A stretch of 64,000 bases of DNA from an uncultured Paracoccaceae bacterium (GTDB lineage: Bacteria; Pseudomonadota; Alphaproteobacteria; Rhodobacterales; Rhodobacteraceae), in NCBI GenBank assembly GCA_947500005.1, contig CANMQJ010000004.1, forward strand, positions 67,399 to 131,398, given 5' to 3'. The notes beneath the pieces were generated by a model. The model worked only from the letters and a program-made list of their open reading frames with translations. It ran no database searches and had not been told where the DNA came from. Positions within the stretch are counted from its first letter, which is position 1, and each line of letters opens with the position of its first letter. Position numbers and translations under genes: made by a program. This document shows, piece after piece, positions 16,951 to 26,418 of the stretch.

Positions 16951-17601
16951 TCAGCGCCGTTCGCGGGTGTCGGCATCCTGCTTGAGCCGGGTCATGAAGG
17001 CGATGGAGATATGTTCCTTGAGCGCCTGACCCGCGCGCTCCTCGTCGCGCGCGGCGATGGCGTCGACGATGCCCTTGTGCTCGGACTGCGCGATCTCGCC
17101 CCTGCCCTGCGCGGCGAGCGAGGTGGTCGCCATCAGCGCCATGGTCCGGTGCACGAGGTCGAGCTGCTGCACGAGGTAGCGGTTATGCGAGGCGAGGTGG
17201 ATCTGCACGTGAAACCGCCGGTTCGCCCGCGAGAGCGCCGAGGGGTCGTTGACCAGCTTGTCGTCCGCCGCCACCATCTCGCGCAGCACGTCGATCTCTT
17301 CCTGCGTGGCATGGCGGGCGGCGAGGCGCGCGGCCAGCCCCTCGAGCTCGCGCCGGACGACGTAAAGCTCGGCCATCTGGTTGTGGTCGAGCGAGGCCAC
17401 GATCAGCGAACGGCCGTCGCGTTCCAGCAGGCGCTGCGTCTCGAGCCGTTGCAGCGCCTCGCGGATCGGCGTGCGCGAGACGCCGAAACGGTCGGCCAGT
17501 TCGCTTTCCACCAGCCGGTCGCCGGGCTTGTAGACGCCGATGTCGATCGCCTCAAGGATAAGGCCATAGGCATCCTTCTGCGGCACCCGTGTCTGTGTCA
17601 T
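16951..17601 (-). CDS. GntR-family regulator, FadR/FCD subgroup
   Basis: Predicted 216 aa. The winged helix occupies about residues 10-75 (YKPGDRLVESELADRFGVSRTPIREALQRL is its recognition region). It is followed by an all-helical FCD effector domain with the metal-site histidines in RRFHVQIHLASHNRY and SEHKGIVDAI. Such regulators usually sense organic acids. GGGGAGG precedes the ATG. It is convergent with the glycosyltransferase (3 bp between stops) and divergent from the HAD phosphatase; its target is not clear. Confidence 0.9.
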   Translation of the reverse strand: MTQTRVPQKDAYGLILEAIDIGVYKPGDRLVESELADRFGVSRTPIREALQRLETQRLLERDGRSLIVASLDHNQMAELYVVRRELEGLAARLAARHATQEEIDVLREMVAADDKLVNDPSALSRANRRFHVQIHLASHNRYLVQQLDLVHRTMALMATTSLAAQGRGEIAQSEHKGIVDAIAARDEERAGQALKEHISIAFMTRLKQDADTRERR

Positions 17602-17701
17602 GCGCTGCCTCCCCTTGCACCGCACATGTTTAGCCGGGCGGCGCCGGTTCAATCAAGTCTGGCCATTGAAAGCACCGGGCGCGCGCCCTACACCCTTGGA
17701 C

Positions 17702-18346
17702 ATGGTGAAACGCTCCTTCTCTCACGTGGCCCACTGGGTCTTCGACCTCGACAACACGCTCTATCCGCCGCAGATGAAGCTCTTCGACCAGATCGAAGTG
17801 CTGATGACGCGCTACGTGATGGACCAGCTCAAGGTCACGCGGGCCGAGGCCGACCGGCTGCGGCACGAATACTGGCGCGACTACGGCACGACGCTGGCCG
17901 GTCTGATGCAGGTGCACGGGGTCGACCCCGAACCCTACCTGGTCGCCGTGCACGAGGTGGATACCAGCCACATGACGGCGGATGCCGAGCTTGCCGCGCA
18001 TATCCGCGACCTGCCGGGGCGGCGCATCGTCTATACCAATGGCAGCGCGCCCTATGCCGAACGGGTGCTGGCGGCGCGCGGCCTGTCGGGCCTGTTCGAC
18101 GCGGTCTATGGCGTGGAACATGCCGGCTATACGCCCAAACCGCACCGCGCGGCCTTCGAGACGGTCTTCGCCGCCGATGGCGTGGCCACCGAGCGCGCGG
18201 CGATGTTCGAGGACGATCCGCGCAACCTGGCCGAGCCGCACGCGATGGGGATGCGCACCGTGCATGTGGCACCCGACCCCCACGAAGCGGATCACATCCA
18301 TCACCATACCGACGACCTGACCGGCTTCCTGTCGCGCCTGGTCTGA
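17702..18346 (+). CDS. Pyrimidine 5'-nucleotidase-like HAD hydrolase
   Basis: Predicted 214 aa of the SDT1/SSM1-type HAD subfamily. Motif I is DLDNTLY (nucleophile Asp15, Asp17), motif II is in VYTNGS, the motif III Lys is in YTPKPHRAAFE, and motif IV is FEDDPRN. The helical cap begins MKLFDQIEVLMTRYV. Likely dephosphorylates pyrimidine nucleotides or related small phosphates. Short His-rich segment HEADHIHHHTDD near the C-terminus. The start chosen gives the normal family length. Confidence 0.88.
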   Translation: MVKRSFSHVAHWVFDLDNTLYPPQMKLFDQIEVLMTRYVMDQLKVTRAEADRLRHEYWRDYGTTLAGLMQVHGVDPEPYLVAVHEVDTSHMTADAELAAHIRDLPGRRIVYTNGSAPYAERVLAARGLSGLFDAVYGVEHAGYTPKPHRAAFETVFAADGVATERAAMFEDDPRNLAEPHAMGMRTVHVAPDPHEADHIHHHTDDLTGFLSRLV

Positions 18347-18372
18347 CCGCGCCCGACAAGCGCCCGCTCCCC

Positions 18373-18424
18373 TTCATCTCTTCGCAAAATACTCTCCGGG
18401 GGTCCGGGGGTGGAAAACCCCCGG
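18373..18424. repeat. Rhodobacterales-type intergenic repeat with GC hairpin
   Basis: The stretch reads TTCGCAAAATACTC, then CCGGGGG units and a hairpin CCGGGGGT/ACCCCCGG with loop GGAAA (18404-18424). Elements of this look are scattered between genes in this order of bacteria. A related stretch lies at 59465-59524. It could act as terminator for the HAD gene. Confidence 0.5.
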
Positions 18425-18538
18425 CACCCGCCACCGGGCACATGACGCCGGGTTAGATGCGACCAAATGTGCCTCCTGCCGCGGCCTGGCGCGCCCTATA
18501 TGCGCCTTACGCGAACGGATTTTCAGGAGACACGACCA

Positions 18539-18787
18539 ATGGCCGCGACGGACATGCCGCGCCGCCTGCCCCTGTGGCAGCGGCTTTTCTTTGCAATCCC
18601 CCTCTTCGGCTGGATGGCCCGCGAAGTCGCCTATGGCGACGAGGAGAACCTGTTCTGGGCGGCCATCGCGTTGATCGCGATGTGGGGCTGTTCCATCATG
18701 CTGTTCGGGGTTCCCGGCCTGTACATTCCCGCGCTGATGATCGTGCCGGTCATGTGGGTCCTGCTGGTGCTGATGGCCTGGGGCTGA
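18539..18787 (+). CDS. Small membrane protein, unknown function
   Basis: Predicted 82 aa with two hydrophobic segments (about 37-55 and 58-80) after a short basic N-terminus (RRLPLWQRLFF). CAGGAGA precedes the ATG at a good distance. The family was not recognised. It ends 73 bp before the UbiH-type gene and may share its transcript. Confidence 0.72.
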   Translation: MAATDMPRRLPLWQRLFFAIPLFGWMAREVAYGDEENLFWAAIALIAMWGCSIMLFGVPGLYIPALMIVPVMWVLLVLMAWG

Positions 18788-18860
18788 CGCGGCCCGGACA
18801 GGATGTCGCTTGGCAGCCACCCGCGCCGCGCCATATGGTGCCGGGCAAACGGAGGGCGAG

Positions 18861-20057
18861 ATGACTGAGGCCTGTGACATCCTGATTTCCGGCGGCGGCA
18901 TTGCCGGTCTGACCGCGGCCGCCGCCTTTGGCAGCGCGGGGTTCGACGTGATCTGCGTCGACCCCACCGCGCCCGTGACCGAGCGCGACGTGGACGGCTC
19001 GGACATGCGGACGACGGCCTTTCTGCAACCCGCGCGCGGATTGCTGGAGCGGGCCGGGCTGTGGGAACGGCTGGATGCCCATGCGGCCCCCCTGCAGGTG
19101 ATGCGCATCGTCGATGCGGGCGGCGAGATCCCCGAGCCGCGCGTGGTGCGCGATTTCAACGCGGCCGACATCTCGGACCAGCCATTCGGGTGGAACCTTC
19201 CCAACTGGCTGCTCAGGCGCGAGATGGTGGCGCGGTTGGCCGAGATGCCCAATGTCAGCTTTCGCCCCGGCACCGGCACGCGGAGCCTGTTCACCCGGAC
19301 GGGCGAGGCGCGCGTGGGGCTGAGCGACGGGGTGGAGGTTCGCACGAAACTGGTCGTGGCGGCGGACGGGCGCCATTCGCCCATGCGCGAGGCTGCGGGC
19401 ATCGGCGTGCATACCACACGCTACGGGCAGAAGGCGCTGGCCTTTGCCGTCACGCATCCCATCGCGCATGGCAATGTCTCGACCGAGATCCATCGCTCCG
19501 GCGGGCCCTTCACGCTGGTGCCGCTGCCCGATTGGGAGGGGCGGCCCTCCTCGGCCATCGTCTGGATGGAGCGCGGGCCGCGCGCGGTGGAATTGCAGGG
19601 GATGGAGAGTGCGGAATTCGAGGCGGCGATGACCGAACGCTCCTGCGGCTTGTTCGGGCCGCTGAAGCTCGCCTCGCGCCGCACGATCTGGCCGATCATC
19701 TCGCAGCAGGCGGATCGGCTTTCGGGGGAGCGGGTGGCGCTGATGGCCGAGACCGCGCATGTCGTGCCGCCCATCGGCGCGCAGGGGCTGAACATGTCGC
19801 TGGCCGATCTCGCCACGCTGCTGGACCTGGCCGAGGCGCATCGCGACGATCCGGGCACGGCCGCACTGCTGGAGCGCTACCATGCCGCGCGGCATCGCGA
19901 TATCGCGATGCGGGTGCGGGGTATCGACATCCTGAACCGCGCCTCGATGTGGCAGGCGCAGCCCTTGCGCGACGTCCGCGCGATGGGGCTGAACGCGCTT
20001 TATTCGATGGCGCCGGTGCGCAAGACGCTGATGCAGATGGGGCTGGGCGTGCGCTAA
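18861..20057 (+). CDS. UbiH/UbiF/COQ6-type FAD-dependent hydroxylase
   Basis: Predicted 398 aa. It shows the FAD dinucleotide fold ISGGGIAGLTAAAAF near the N-terminus, the aromatic-hydroxylase DG motif in VAADGRHSPMR, and the flavin ribityl motif AETAHVVPPIGAQGLNMSLAD. This is the layout of ubiquinone-ring hydroxylases; which ring position it acts on cannot be told. GGAGGG lies 5 nt before the ATG. Its stop overlaps the convergent Lrp/AsnC gene by 4 bp. Confidence 0.92.
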   Translation: MTEACDILISGGGIAGLTAAAAFGSAGFDVICVDPTAPVTERDVDGSDMRTTAFLQPARGLLERAGLWERLDAHAAPLQVMRIVDAGGEIPEPRVVRDFNAADISDQPFGWNLPNWLLRREMVARLAEMPNVSFRPGTGTRSLFTRTGEARVGLSDGVEVRTKLVVAADGRHSPMREAAGIGVHTTRYGQKALAFAVTHPIAHGNVSTEIHRSGGPFTLVPLPDWEGRPSSAIVWMERGPRAVELQGMESAEFEAAMTERSCGLFGPLKLASRRTIWPIISQQADRLSGERVALMAETAHVVPPIGAQGLNMSLADLATLLDLAEAHRDDPGTAALLERYHAARHRDIAMRVRGIDILNRASMWQAQPLRDVRAMGLNALYSMAPVRKTLMQMGLGVR

Positions 20058-20509
20058 AGGGGGCCGGGCCGCCGCTCCTCGGAGAGGAGCACATTGGCCT
20101 CCACCTCTCCCGCGCCGGGGAGCGTCATGATCCGGCGGCGCAGCACGCGTTCGAAATCCGCCAGGTCGCGCGCCACCACCCGCAGGCGGTAATCGTAAAG
20201 GCCGAGGATATGCTCGACCGTCTGCACCTCGGGGATGGCGGACACCGCACGCTCGAAATCCTCGAGGCTGACGCGGCCCTTGCGCGCGAGTTTCACGCCC
20301 AGGAATACCGTCACGCCAAAGCCCAGCGCCTCGGCATTCAGGCGCAGGCGTCGGCCCCGGATCGCGCCGGCCTCCTGCAGGCGGCGGATGCGGCGCCAGG
20401 CGGCGGGTTGCGACAGGCCAAAACGGCGGCCCAGCGCGCTGGCCGATTGCGTGGCGTCGCGGGCCAGCGCGGACAGCAGGCGGCGGTCGATCTCGTCCAG
20501 CTCGATCAT
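20054..20509 (-). CDS. Lrp/AsnC-family regulator (second of a coupled pair)
   Basis: Predicted 151 aa: N-terminal helix-turn-helix (LDEIDRRLLSALARDATQSA, recognition region SQPAAWRRIRRL) and a C-terminal RAM ligand domain containing VEHILGLYDYRLRVVARD. The ATG overlaps the stop of the upstream Lrp gene as ATGA, so the two are made together and may form mixed oligomers. The overlap also fixes the start; the frame is open well upstream only as a shadow. Confidence 0.92.
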   Translation of the reverse strand: MIELDEIDRRLLSALARDATQSASALGRRFGLSQPAAWRRIRRLQEAGAIRGRRLRLNAEALGFGVTVFLGVKLARKGRVSLEDFERAVSAIPEVQTVEHILGLYDYRLRVVARDLADFERVLRRRIMTLPGAGEVEANVLLSEERRPGPL

Positions 20510-20961
20510 ACCGGGAGCGCCTCCTCTTCCTTGACGCGGGCGATATGCATCAGCGCCTCGATATCGGCGATATGCGGCAGGGTCAGGATGCGGTCGCGGT
20601 AGAGTTGCTGGTAATGCGCCATGTCGCGGGCAATGACCGAGAGGCGCACGTCGACGCGGCCGAGGAAGGTCTGGATCTCCAGAACCTCTGGCACCAGCCG
20701 CGCGGCGGCGAGAAACTCGTCGAAGGCGCGGGGCTGCGTCTTGTCCAGCGTGAAGCGCAAGGAGACCTCCACCGCGTAGCCAAGTGCTGTCCAATCGATC
20801 ACCGCCTCCTGCGCGAGGATCACGCCGGCGCCCTGCATCTTTTCCAGCCGCCGCCAGCAGCTGGCCGCGCTGATCCGGGCGCGGTCCGCGAGCTCGGCGG
20901 TCGAGAGGGACGGGTCGGCCTGAAAATGGCGCAGGATGCGGCGGTCGATATCGTCGAGCAT
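20506..20961 (-). CDS. Lrp/AsnC-family regulator (first of a coupled pair)
   Basis: Predicted 151 aa, the same length as its downstream partner. The helix-turn-helix region is LDDIDRRILRHFQADPSLST with SAASCWRRLEKM; the RAM domain has IQTFLGRVDVRLSVIARD. It is divergent from ilvC across 131 bp, so a role in branched-chain amino-acid control is an obvious guess, as is autoregulation from the same gap. The two proteins differ in their effector domains and may read different amino acids. Confidence 0.92.
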   Translation of the reverse strand: MLDDIDRRILRHFQADPSLSTAELADRARISAASCWRRLEKMQGAGVILAQEAVIDWTALGYAVEVSLRFTLDKTQPRAFDEFLAAARLVPEVLEIQTFLGRVDVRLSVIARDMAHYQQLYRDRILTLPHIADIEALMHIARVKEEEALPV

Positions 20962-20963
20962 GA

Positions 20964-22115
<1,152 letters not shown>

Positions 22116-22123
22116 TTTTCTGC

Positions 22124-22147
22124 TGCGGGGCCGGTCGTGGCCCCGCA
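22124..22147. terminator. Hairpin between convergent ilvC and small membrane gene
   Basis: A 9-bp perfect stem, TGCGGGGCC with GGCCCCGCA, 6-nt loop, centred between the two stops. There is no clean T-run on either side, so it is a probable bidirectional terminator rather than a textbook one. Confidence 0.55.
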
Positions 22148-22152
22148 TATCC

Positions 22153-22368
22153 TCATTCGCGCAAGGATGGCTTGTCGCCCCATTCGGGGTCTCCTTTGCG
22201 TTCGGCCTTTGCCGGGTTCGGGCCGGGCCCGTCCTTGGCAAGGCTCGATTTCGGCGCCGTGTCGTCGTGGCGGCGCTGTTCGGTCCGTCGCTTGCTTGTC
22301 ACCGCCCAGATCAGGACGGCGCCCGCGGTGACCACGAAAAGCACGATGACAAGTGACGATGTATCCAT
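22153..22368 (-). CDS. Small single-span membrane protein
   Basis: Predicted 71 aa: an N-terminal membrane helix (SLVIVLFVVTAGAVLIWAV), then a charged, Pro-rich cytoplasmic tail. AAAGGAG lies 8 nt before the ATG. An EcfG-like promoter (GGAAC-N17-GGTT) sits about 40 bp upstream, which would place it in the general stress response. Function unknown. Confidence 0.75.
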   Translation of the reverse strand: MDTSSLVIVLFVVTAGAVLIWAVTSKRRTEQRRHDDTAPKSSLAKDGPGPNPAKAERKGDPEWGDKPSLRE

Positions 22369-22408
22369 TCGAACTGCTCCTTTCGAGCGAGGTGGCATTC
22401 GAGATGTC

Positions 22409-22434
22409 AACCGGCAGCGGGGCCGGGCAGTTCC
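22409..22434 (-). promoter_or_regulatory. Possible EcfG-type stress promoter
   Basis: On the minus strand GGAAC (22434-22430) and GGTT (22412-22409) are 17 bp apart, close to the GGAAC-N16/17-CGTT consensus of alphaproteobacterial general-stress sigma factors. One mismatch in the -10, and 40 bp to the ATG. Confidence 0.4.
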
Positions 22435-22452
22435 TGAATTGTTCGGTATTCA

Positions 22453-23388
22453 ATGGCACACAATGACATCACGCTGAAAAGCTGGCTGATGATCTCGGCC
22501 CTGGGGTTCACCTGGGGCGGCACCTTTCTGGTCACGGAGCTGGCGCTGGAGGAGCTGGGGCCGTTCTGGCTGGCGAGCGGGCGCGTGGGGTTCGGCGCCG
22601 TCACTATGCTGGCGATCTGGTGGGCCACGGGGTTTCGACTGTTCGCTGAACGGCCCCGCCGGGGAACGCTGGCCGCGCTGCTGGCGGTGGGTGCGTTCTC
22701 GACCGCTTTCCCCTTCATGCTGCTGGCCTGGGGGCAGCAGCATGTGACCGGCGGTTTTGCCGGTGTCTCGATGGCCTCGGTCGGGCTGATCGTGCTGCCG
22801 CTGGCGCATTTCCTTGTCCCGGGGGAGCGGTTGACGCTTCGGCGGGTGATCGGGTTCGGGATCGGCTTCGTCGGTGTCGCCGTGCTCATCGGCGGGCAGG
22901 CTTTCGACACCAGCGGGTCCGAGATGGAATGGGCGGGGCGTGTGGCCTGTGTCGGCGCGGCCTCGTGCTATGGTATCTCGTCGGTGCTAATGCGGCGGCT
23001 TCCGGCGGTCGATCCGCTGGGCCTGTCGGCGGTGATCCTGCTGATCGCGGCGGCCATGGTCATCCCGACCGCGCTGGTCGTCGAGGGGCCGGTTCCGCAT
23101 GTGAGCGGGCGCGGGCTGGCGATCATCGCCTTCCTGGGGCTGGTGCCGACGGCTGCCGCCAACCTGCTCCGGGTTTTGGTGGTGCGCAGCGCGGGGCCGG
23201 TCTTCATGTCCCTGACGAACTACCAGGTGCCCGTCTGGTCGATGCTGATGGGCGCGGCGTTCCTGGGCGAACCGCTGCCGCCGACGCTGATCTGGGCGCT
23301 GTTGCTGATTCTGGCAGGCGTGGCTCTCAGCCAGTATGGCGCGCTCAAGCGGCTTTTCGCGGGCCGCGCGCCTCAGCCGCGGATATAG
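22453..23388 (+). CDS. EamA/DMT-family transporter
   Basis: Predicted 311 aa with about ten membrane helices in two EamA repeats. The first repeat begins ALGFTWGGTFLVTELAL; the second ends with the typical FLGEPLPPTLIWALLLILAGVAL. Such proteins export metabolites or amino acids; the substrate cannot be predicted. No strong ribosome site is visible before the ATG. The last 16 bp overlap the convergent FkbM gene. Confidence 0.9.
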   Translation: MAHNDITLKSWLMISALGFTWGGTFLVTELALEELGPFWLASGRVGFGAVTMLAIWWATGFRLFAERPRRGTLAALLAVGAFSTAFPFMLLAWGQQHVTGGFAGVSMASVGLIVLPLAHFLVPGERLTLRRVIGFGIGFVGVAVLIGGQAFDTSGSEMEWAGRVACVGAASCYGISSVLMRRLPAVDPLGLSAVILLIAAAMVIPTALVVEGPVPHVSGRGLAIIAFLGLVPTAAANLLRVLVVRSAGPVFMSLTNYQVPVWSMLMGAAFLGEPLPPTLIWALLLILAGVALSQYGALKRLFAGRAPQPRI

Positions 23389-24092
23389 AGCACGTCGCCA
23401 TGGCTGGGCACCTGCGCATAGCGGTGGGAGGCCAGGCGGAAACCGTGGCCCGTCATCAACGCGTCGATATCGTCGAACATCGCGCCGCCCTCGTACATGG
23501 GCACGCGCGAGACCTCGGTCTTGACCTGCGCGAAGTCCTGAACGCCTGCGCCGAGCCCCTTGAGCACGGCCAGTTCGTGGCCCTGCACATCGACCACCAG
23601 CATGGGACGGCGGGCCGCTTTCGGGTCGATGCCGTGTCGGGCCAGGATCTCGGGCAGCGAGCGGGTGGTGAGATGCAGCACTTCGCCAGTTTCGTGACTG
23701 TCGGGGAAGCGGGTACGCAGGGTCTCGGTCGAGCTGTGAACCGAGGAGGAGGAGCCGTCGCCGGTGAAGCGGTTGAAGCTCAGCTCTTCGCCCGAACTGG
23801 CCGACACGAGGGCGAGTTCGGCAAGGTGGCGGGCGGGTCCGCTGCGGGCGGCGAGGACCTCTTGCAGTTTCGCGTGGGTGTCGGGATCGGCCTCGATCCA
23901 GAGGATGGTGTCGGCGCCGCAGGATTCGTAGAAACCGGCATCCTCGGCGAAATGCGCGCCGACATGCACGATCAGGTCGATGGGCGCGCGGCGCTCCATC
24001 AGAAGCTCGTATTTGGACGCGCGGAAATGCTTGCGCCAGCTGGCGGGCACCAGTTTCTTCAGCGACCGTTCCAGCCCCTTCAATACCCGCAT
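23373..24092 (-). CDS. FkbM-family SAM-dependent methyltransferase
   Basis: Predicted 239 aa. The SAM-binding motif I is IDLIVHVGAHFAEDAGFYE with acidic loop WIEADPD. The family motif VVDVQGHELAVLKGLG and EVSRVPMYEGGAMFDDID are clear. FkbM proteins O-methylate sugars, lipids or polyketides. The ATG (MRVLKG) is spaced 7 nt from GGGG; a GTG two codons upstream is an alternative. The substrate is unknown; a link to surface glycan is only a guess. Confidence 0.9.
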   Translation of the reverse strand: MRVLKGLERSLKKLVPASWRKHFRASKYELLMERRAPIDLIVHVGAHFAEDAGFYESCGADTILWIEADPDTHAKLQEVLAARSGPARHLAELALVSASSGEELSFNRFTGDGSSSSVHSSTETLRTRFPDSHETGEVLHLTTRSLPEILARHGIDPKAARRPMLVVDVQGHELAVLKGLGAGVQDFAQVKTEVSRVPMYEGGAMFDDIDALMTGHGFRLASHRYAQVPSHGDVLYIRG

Positions 24093-24188
24093 CCGCACAC
24101 CCCGTTGCCACTGACCCGCCCCCCTGTAGCACCCCCTTTGCGCGTGGGAAAGCCGGGCCTATCCTGCGGCCAGCGGAAAGGATCGCGG

Positions 24189-24869
24189 ATGACACACCCC
24201 CTTCTGGCCGAGATCGAGGCCCAGGCCGACCCCGAACGCGCCAAGGGGCAGGCGCAGTATCACAAGGCCCGGCGGGTTTACCTCGGCGTGCCGAACCCGG
24301 TGCTGAACGATTTGACCACGCGCTGGCGGCAGGAGATGGATGTCCCGGCGCGGGTCGCGGCGGCGGAGGCGCTGTGGCGCAGCGACGTGCATGAGGGGCG
24401 GATCGCGGCGGCCAAGCTGCTGACGCAGGCGCGCATCCGGCCCGATGATGCGGTCTGGGCGCTGCTGGTCGGCTGGCTGCCCGATTTCGATTCCTGGGCG
24501 ATCGCCGATCACGCCTGCATGGCGATGCAGAAACGGCTGGTGGCCGACCCCGGGCGGCTGGACGAGGTGGAAAGCTGGACCGCGTCGGATCGCATGTGGA
24601 CGCGCCGCGCGGCGCTGGTAGCCACCCTGCCCTGGACCAAGCAGAACCACCCCAAACCCGCGGAACTGGCGGCGCGCGACCGCATCCTGGGCTGGGCGGC
24701 TGGCTATGTCGAGGATCGCGACTGGTTCATCCAGAAGGCCATCGCCTGGTGGGTTCGCGAGCTGTCGAAACACGACCCCGAGCGCAGCCGCGCCTTTCTG
24801 GAGGCGCATGGCGACCGGATGAAACCCTTTGCCCGAAAGGAGGCGGGCCGCCACCTTCAGTTGGCGTAG
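24189..24869 (+). CDS. DNA alkylation repair protein (AlkD-like HEAT-repeat glycosylase)
   Basis: Predicted 226 aa, nearly all helical, with the repeat architecture of AlkC/AlkD. Recognisable segments are LWRSDVHEGRIAAAKLLT, PDFDSWAIADHACMAM and DWFIQKAIAWWVRELSKHD. AlkD removes bulky N3/N7-alkylated bases without flipping them. AAAGGA precedes the ATG; the long open frame upstream of it is a shadow of EamA. The last 13 bp overlap the convergent lipoprotein gene. Confidence 0.88.
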   Translation: MTHPLLAEIEAQADPERAKGQAQYHKARRVYLGVPNPVLNDLTTRWRQEMDVPARVAAAEALWRSDVHEGRIAAAKLLTQARIRPDDAVWALLVGWLPDFDSWAIADHACMAMQKRLVADPGRLDEVESWTASDRMWTRRAALVATLPWTKQNHPKPAELAARDRILGWAAGYVEDRDWFIQKAIAWWVRELSKHDPERSRAFLEAHGDRMKPFARKEAGRHLQLA

Positions 24870-25318
24870 ACCTCAAGCTCCACCAATTCGTCGATGGGCG
24901 CCAGAAGCTCGCGCATCGCGTCGAGCGACAGCCGGCTGCCCGAGCCGGGATCGCCGCCGGTGGGGATCAGCGTGACATTGGCCATCGCGCCCGTCTTGGG
25001 CATGACGATGCGGCCATTGCGCTCGACCGTGACCAGCGGGGTTTCCATCCAGCGGCCGGGCTTGGTGGGATCTCCCAGCGCGGCGACGGTCGTTTTCGCG
25101 CCCTCCCAGCCGGTATCGACCACCGGAGCGGGGTCCTCGGTCGCGGCGGCGGTCGTGTCCGCCGGTGCGTCGGCAGCGGCCTCCACGGGTTCGGCCTCGG
25201 GGGCCGGGGCAGTCTCTTGCGGGGGCGCCTCTGCGCCGCCGAAGATCCGGCCCGAGGTTTCGCGCACGGTATCGCAGCCGGCCAGCAGGGCGAGGCTTGT
25301 CAGGATCAGGTATCTCAT
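24857..25318 (-). CDS. Lipoprotein of unknown function
   Basis: Predicted 153 aa. The signal [15 protein letters not shown] ends in a lipobox with lipidated Cys15. A low-complexity Ala/Pro/Glu linker spans about 30-75, then a compact C-terminal domain ([32 protein letters not shown]) that looks like a small SPOR-unrelated beta domain of unknown family. The start directly precedes the signal. Divergent from moaA. Confidence 0.75.
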   Translation of the reverse strand: MRYLILTSLALLAGCDTVRETSGRIFGGAEAPPQETAPAPEAEPVEAAADAPADTTAAATEDPAPVVDTGWEGAKTTVAALGDPTKPGRWMETPLVTVERNGRIVMPKTGAMANVTLIPTGGDPGSGSRLSLDAMRELLAPIDELVELEVYAN

Positions 25319-25409
25319 GTTCCGCAAGTTAATCGCGGCACGGTGGACAGGCCAGAGCAAATGGGCGAAATCCCTTGTCGCGAGCAAAGAGCCGCTTTAC
25401 CTAGAGGAC

Positions 25410-26417
25410 ATGACTGCACCGTTGATCGACCCCTTTGCCCGCGCCATCACCTATCTGCGCGTCTCCGTCACGGACCGCTGCGATTTCCGCTGCGTCTACT
25501 GCATGTCCGAGAACATGACCTTTCTGCCCAAGAAAGAGCTGCTGACGCTGGAGGAACTGGACCGGATGTGTTCGACCTTCGTGAAGCTCGGCGTGCAGAA
25601 GCTGCGCATCACCGGGGGCGAGCCGCTGGTGCGGCGGGACATCATGACCTTTTTCCGGTCGATGACCCGGCATCTGGACAGCGGCGCGCTCAAGGAATTG
25701 ACGCTGACCACCAACGGATCGCAGCTGGAACGCTTTGCCGATCAGCTTTACGCGGCGGGCGTGCGGCGGGTGAACATTTCGCTCGACACGCTGGACGAGG
25801 CGAAATTCGCCGAGGTCACGCGCTGGGGCCGGCTGCCGCAGGTGCTGCGCGGGATCGACGCGGCGCAGCGCGCGGGGCTGCGAGTCAAGATCAACGCGGT
25901 GGCGCTCAAGGGATTCAACGAAGCCGAACTGCCCGCGATCACCCGCTGGTGCGCCGAGCGCGACATGGACCTGACCTGGATCGAGGTCATGCCGATGGGC
26001 GATATCGGCAACGAGGACCGGCTGGACCAGTACTGGTCGCTCAAGGACGTCCGGGCCGAGTACGAGAAGCATTACACCGTCTCGGACCTGGCCGAGCGCT
26101 CGGGCGGACCCGCGCGTTACGTCCGGCTGGAGGAGACGGGACAGAAGATCGGCTTCATCACGCCGCTGAGCCACAATTTCTGCGAAAGCTGCAACCGTGT
26201 GCGCCTGACCTGCACCGGGGAGCTTTACATGTGCCTGGGCCAAGAGGACATGGCCGACCTGCGCGCGCCGCTGCGCGAGCATCCCGATACGGAAAAGCCG
26301 CTGGAGGACGCCATCCGCGCCGCGATCGAGCGCAAGCCCAAGGGGCATGATTTCGACTATTCCCGGCAGGACGTGGCCGGGCGCATGTCGCGGCACATGA
26401 GCCATACAGGCGGATGA
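25410..26417 (+). CDS. moaA: GTP 3',8-cyclase (molybdenum cofactor biosynthesis)
   Basis: Predicted 335-aa radical-SAM enzyme that, with MoaC, makes cyclic pyranopterin phosphate. The N-terminal 4Fe-4S cluster is Cys24, Cys28 and Cys31; the second cluster uses Cys258, Cys261 and Cys275. The chain ends in the functional Gly-Gly. CTAGAGGAC precedes the ATG. One base separates it from waaA, so the two are co-transcribed. The cofactor is needed by the molybdenum hydroxylase at 60214-62922. Confidence 0.96.
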   Translation: MTAPLIDPFARAITYLRVSVTDRCDFRCVYCMSENMTFLPKKELLTLEELDRMCSTFVKLGVQKLRITGGEPLVRRDIMTFFRSMTRHLDSGALKELTLTTNGSQLERFADQLYAAGVRRVNISLDTLDEAKFAEVTRWGRLPQVLRGIDAAQRAGLRVKINAVALKGFNEAELPAITRWCAERDMDLTWIEVMPMGDIGNEDRLDQYWSLKDVRAEYEKHYTVSDLAERSGGPARYVRLEETGQKIGFITPLSHNFCESCNRVRLTCTGELYMCLGQEDMADLRAPLREHPDTEKPLEDAIRAAIERKPKGHDFDYSRQDVAGRMSRHMSHTGG

Positions 26418-26418
26418 G

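Noticed and set aside
22929-24188. Long open frame leading into the AlkD-like gene
   Set aside because: It overlaps EamA in another frame and the FkbM gene; only 24189-24869 has family sequence and a ribosome site.
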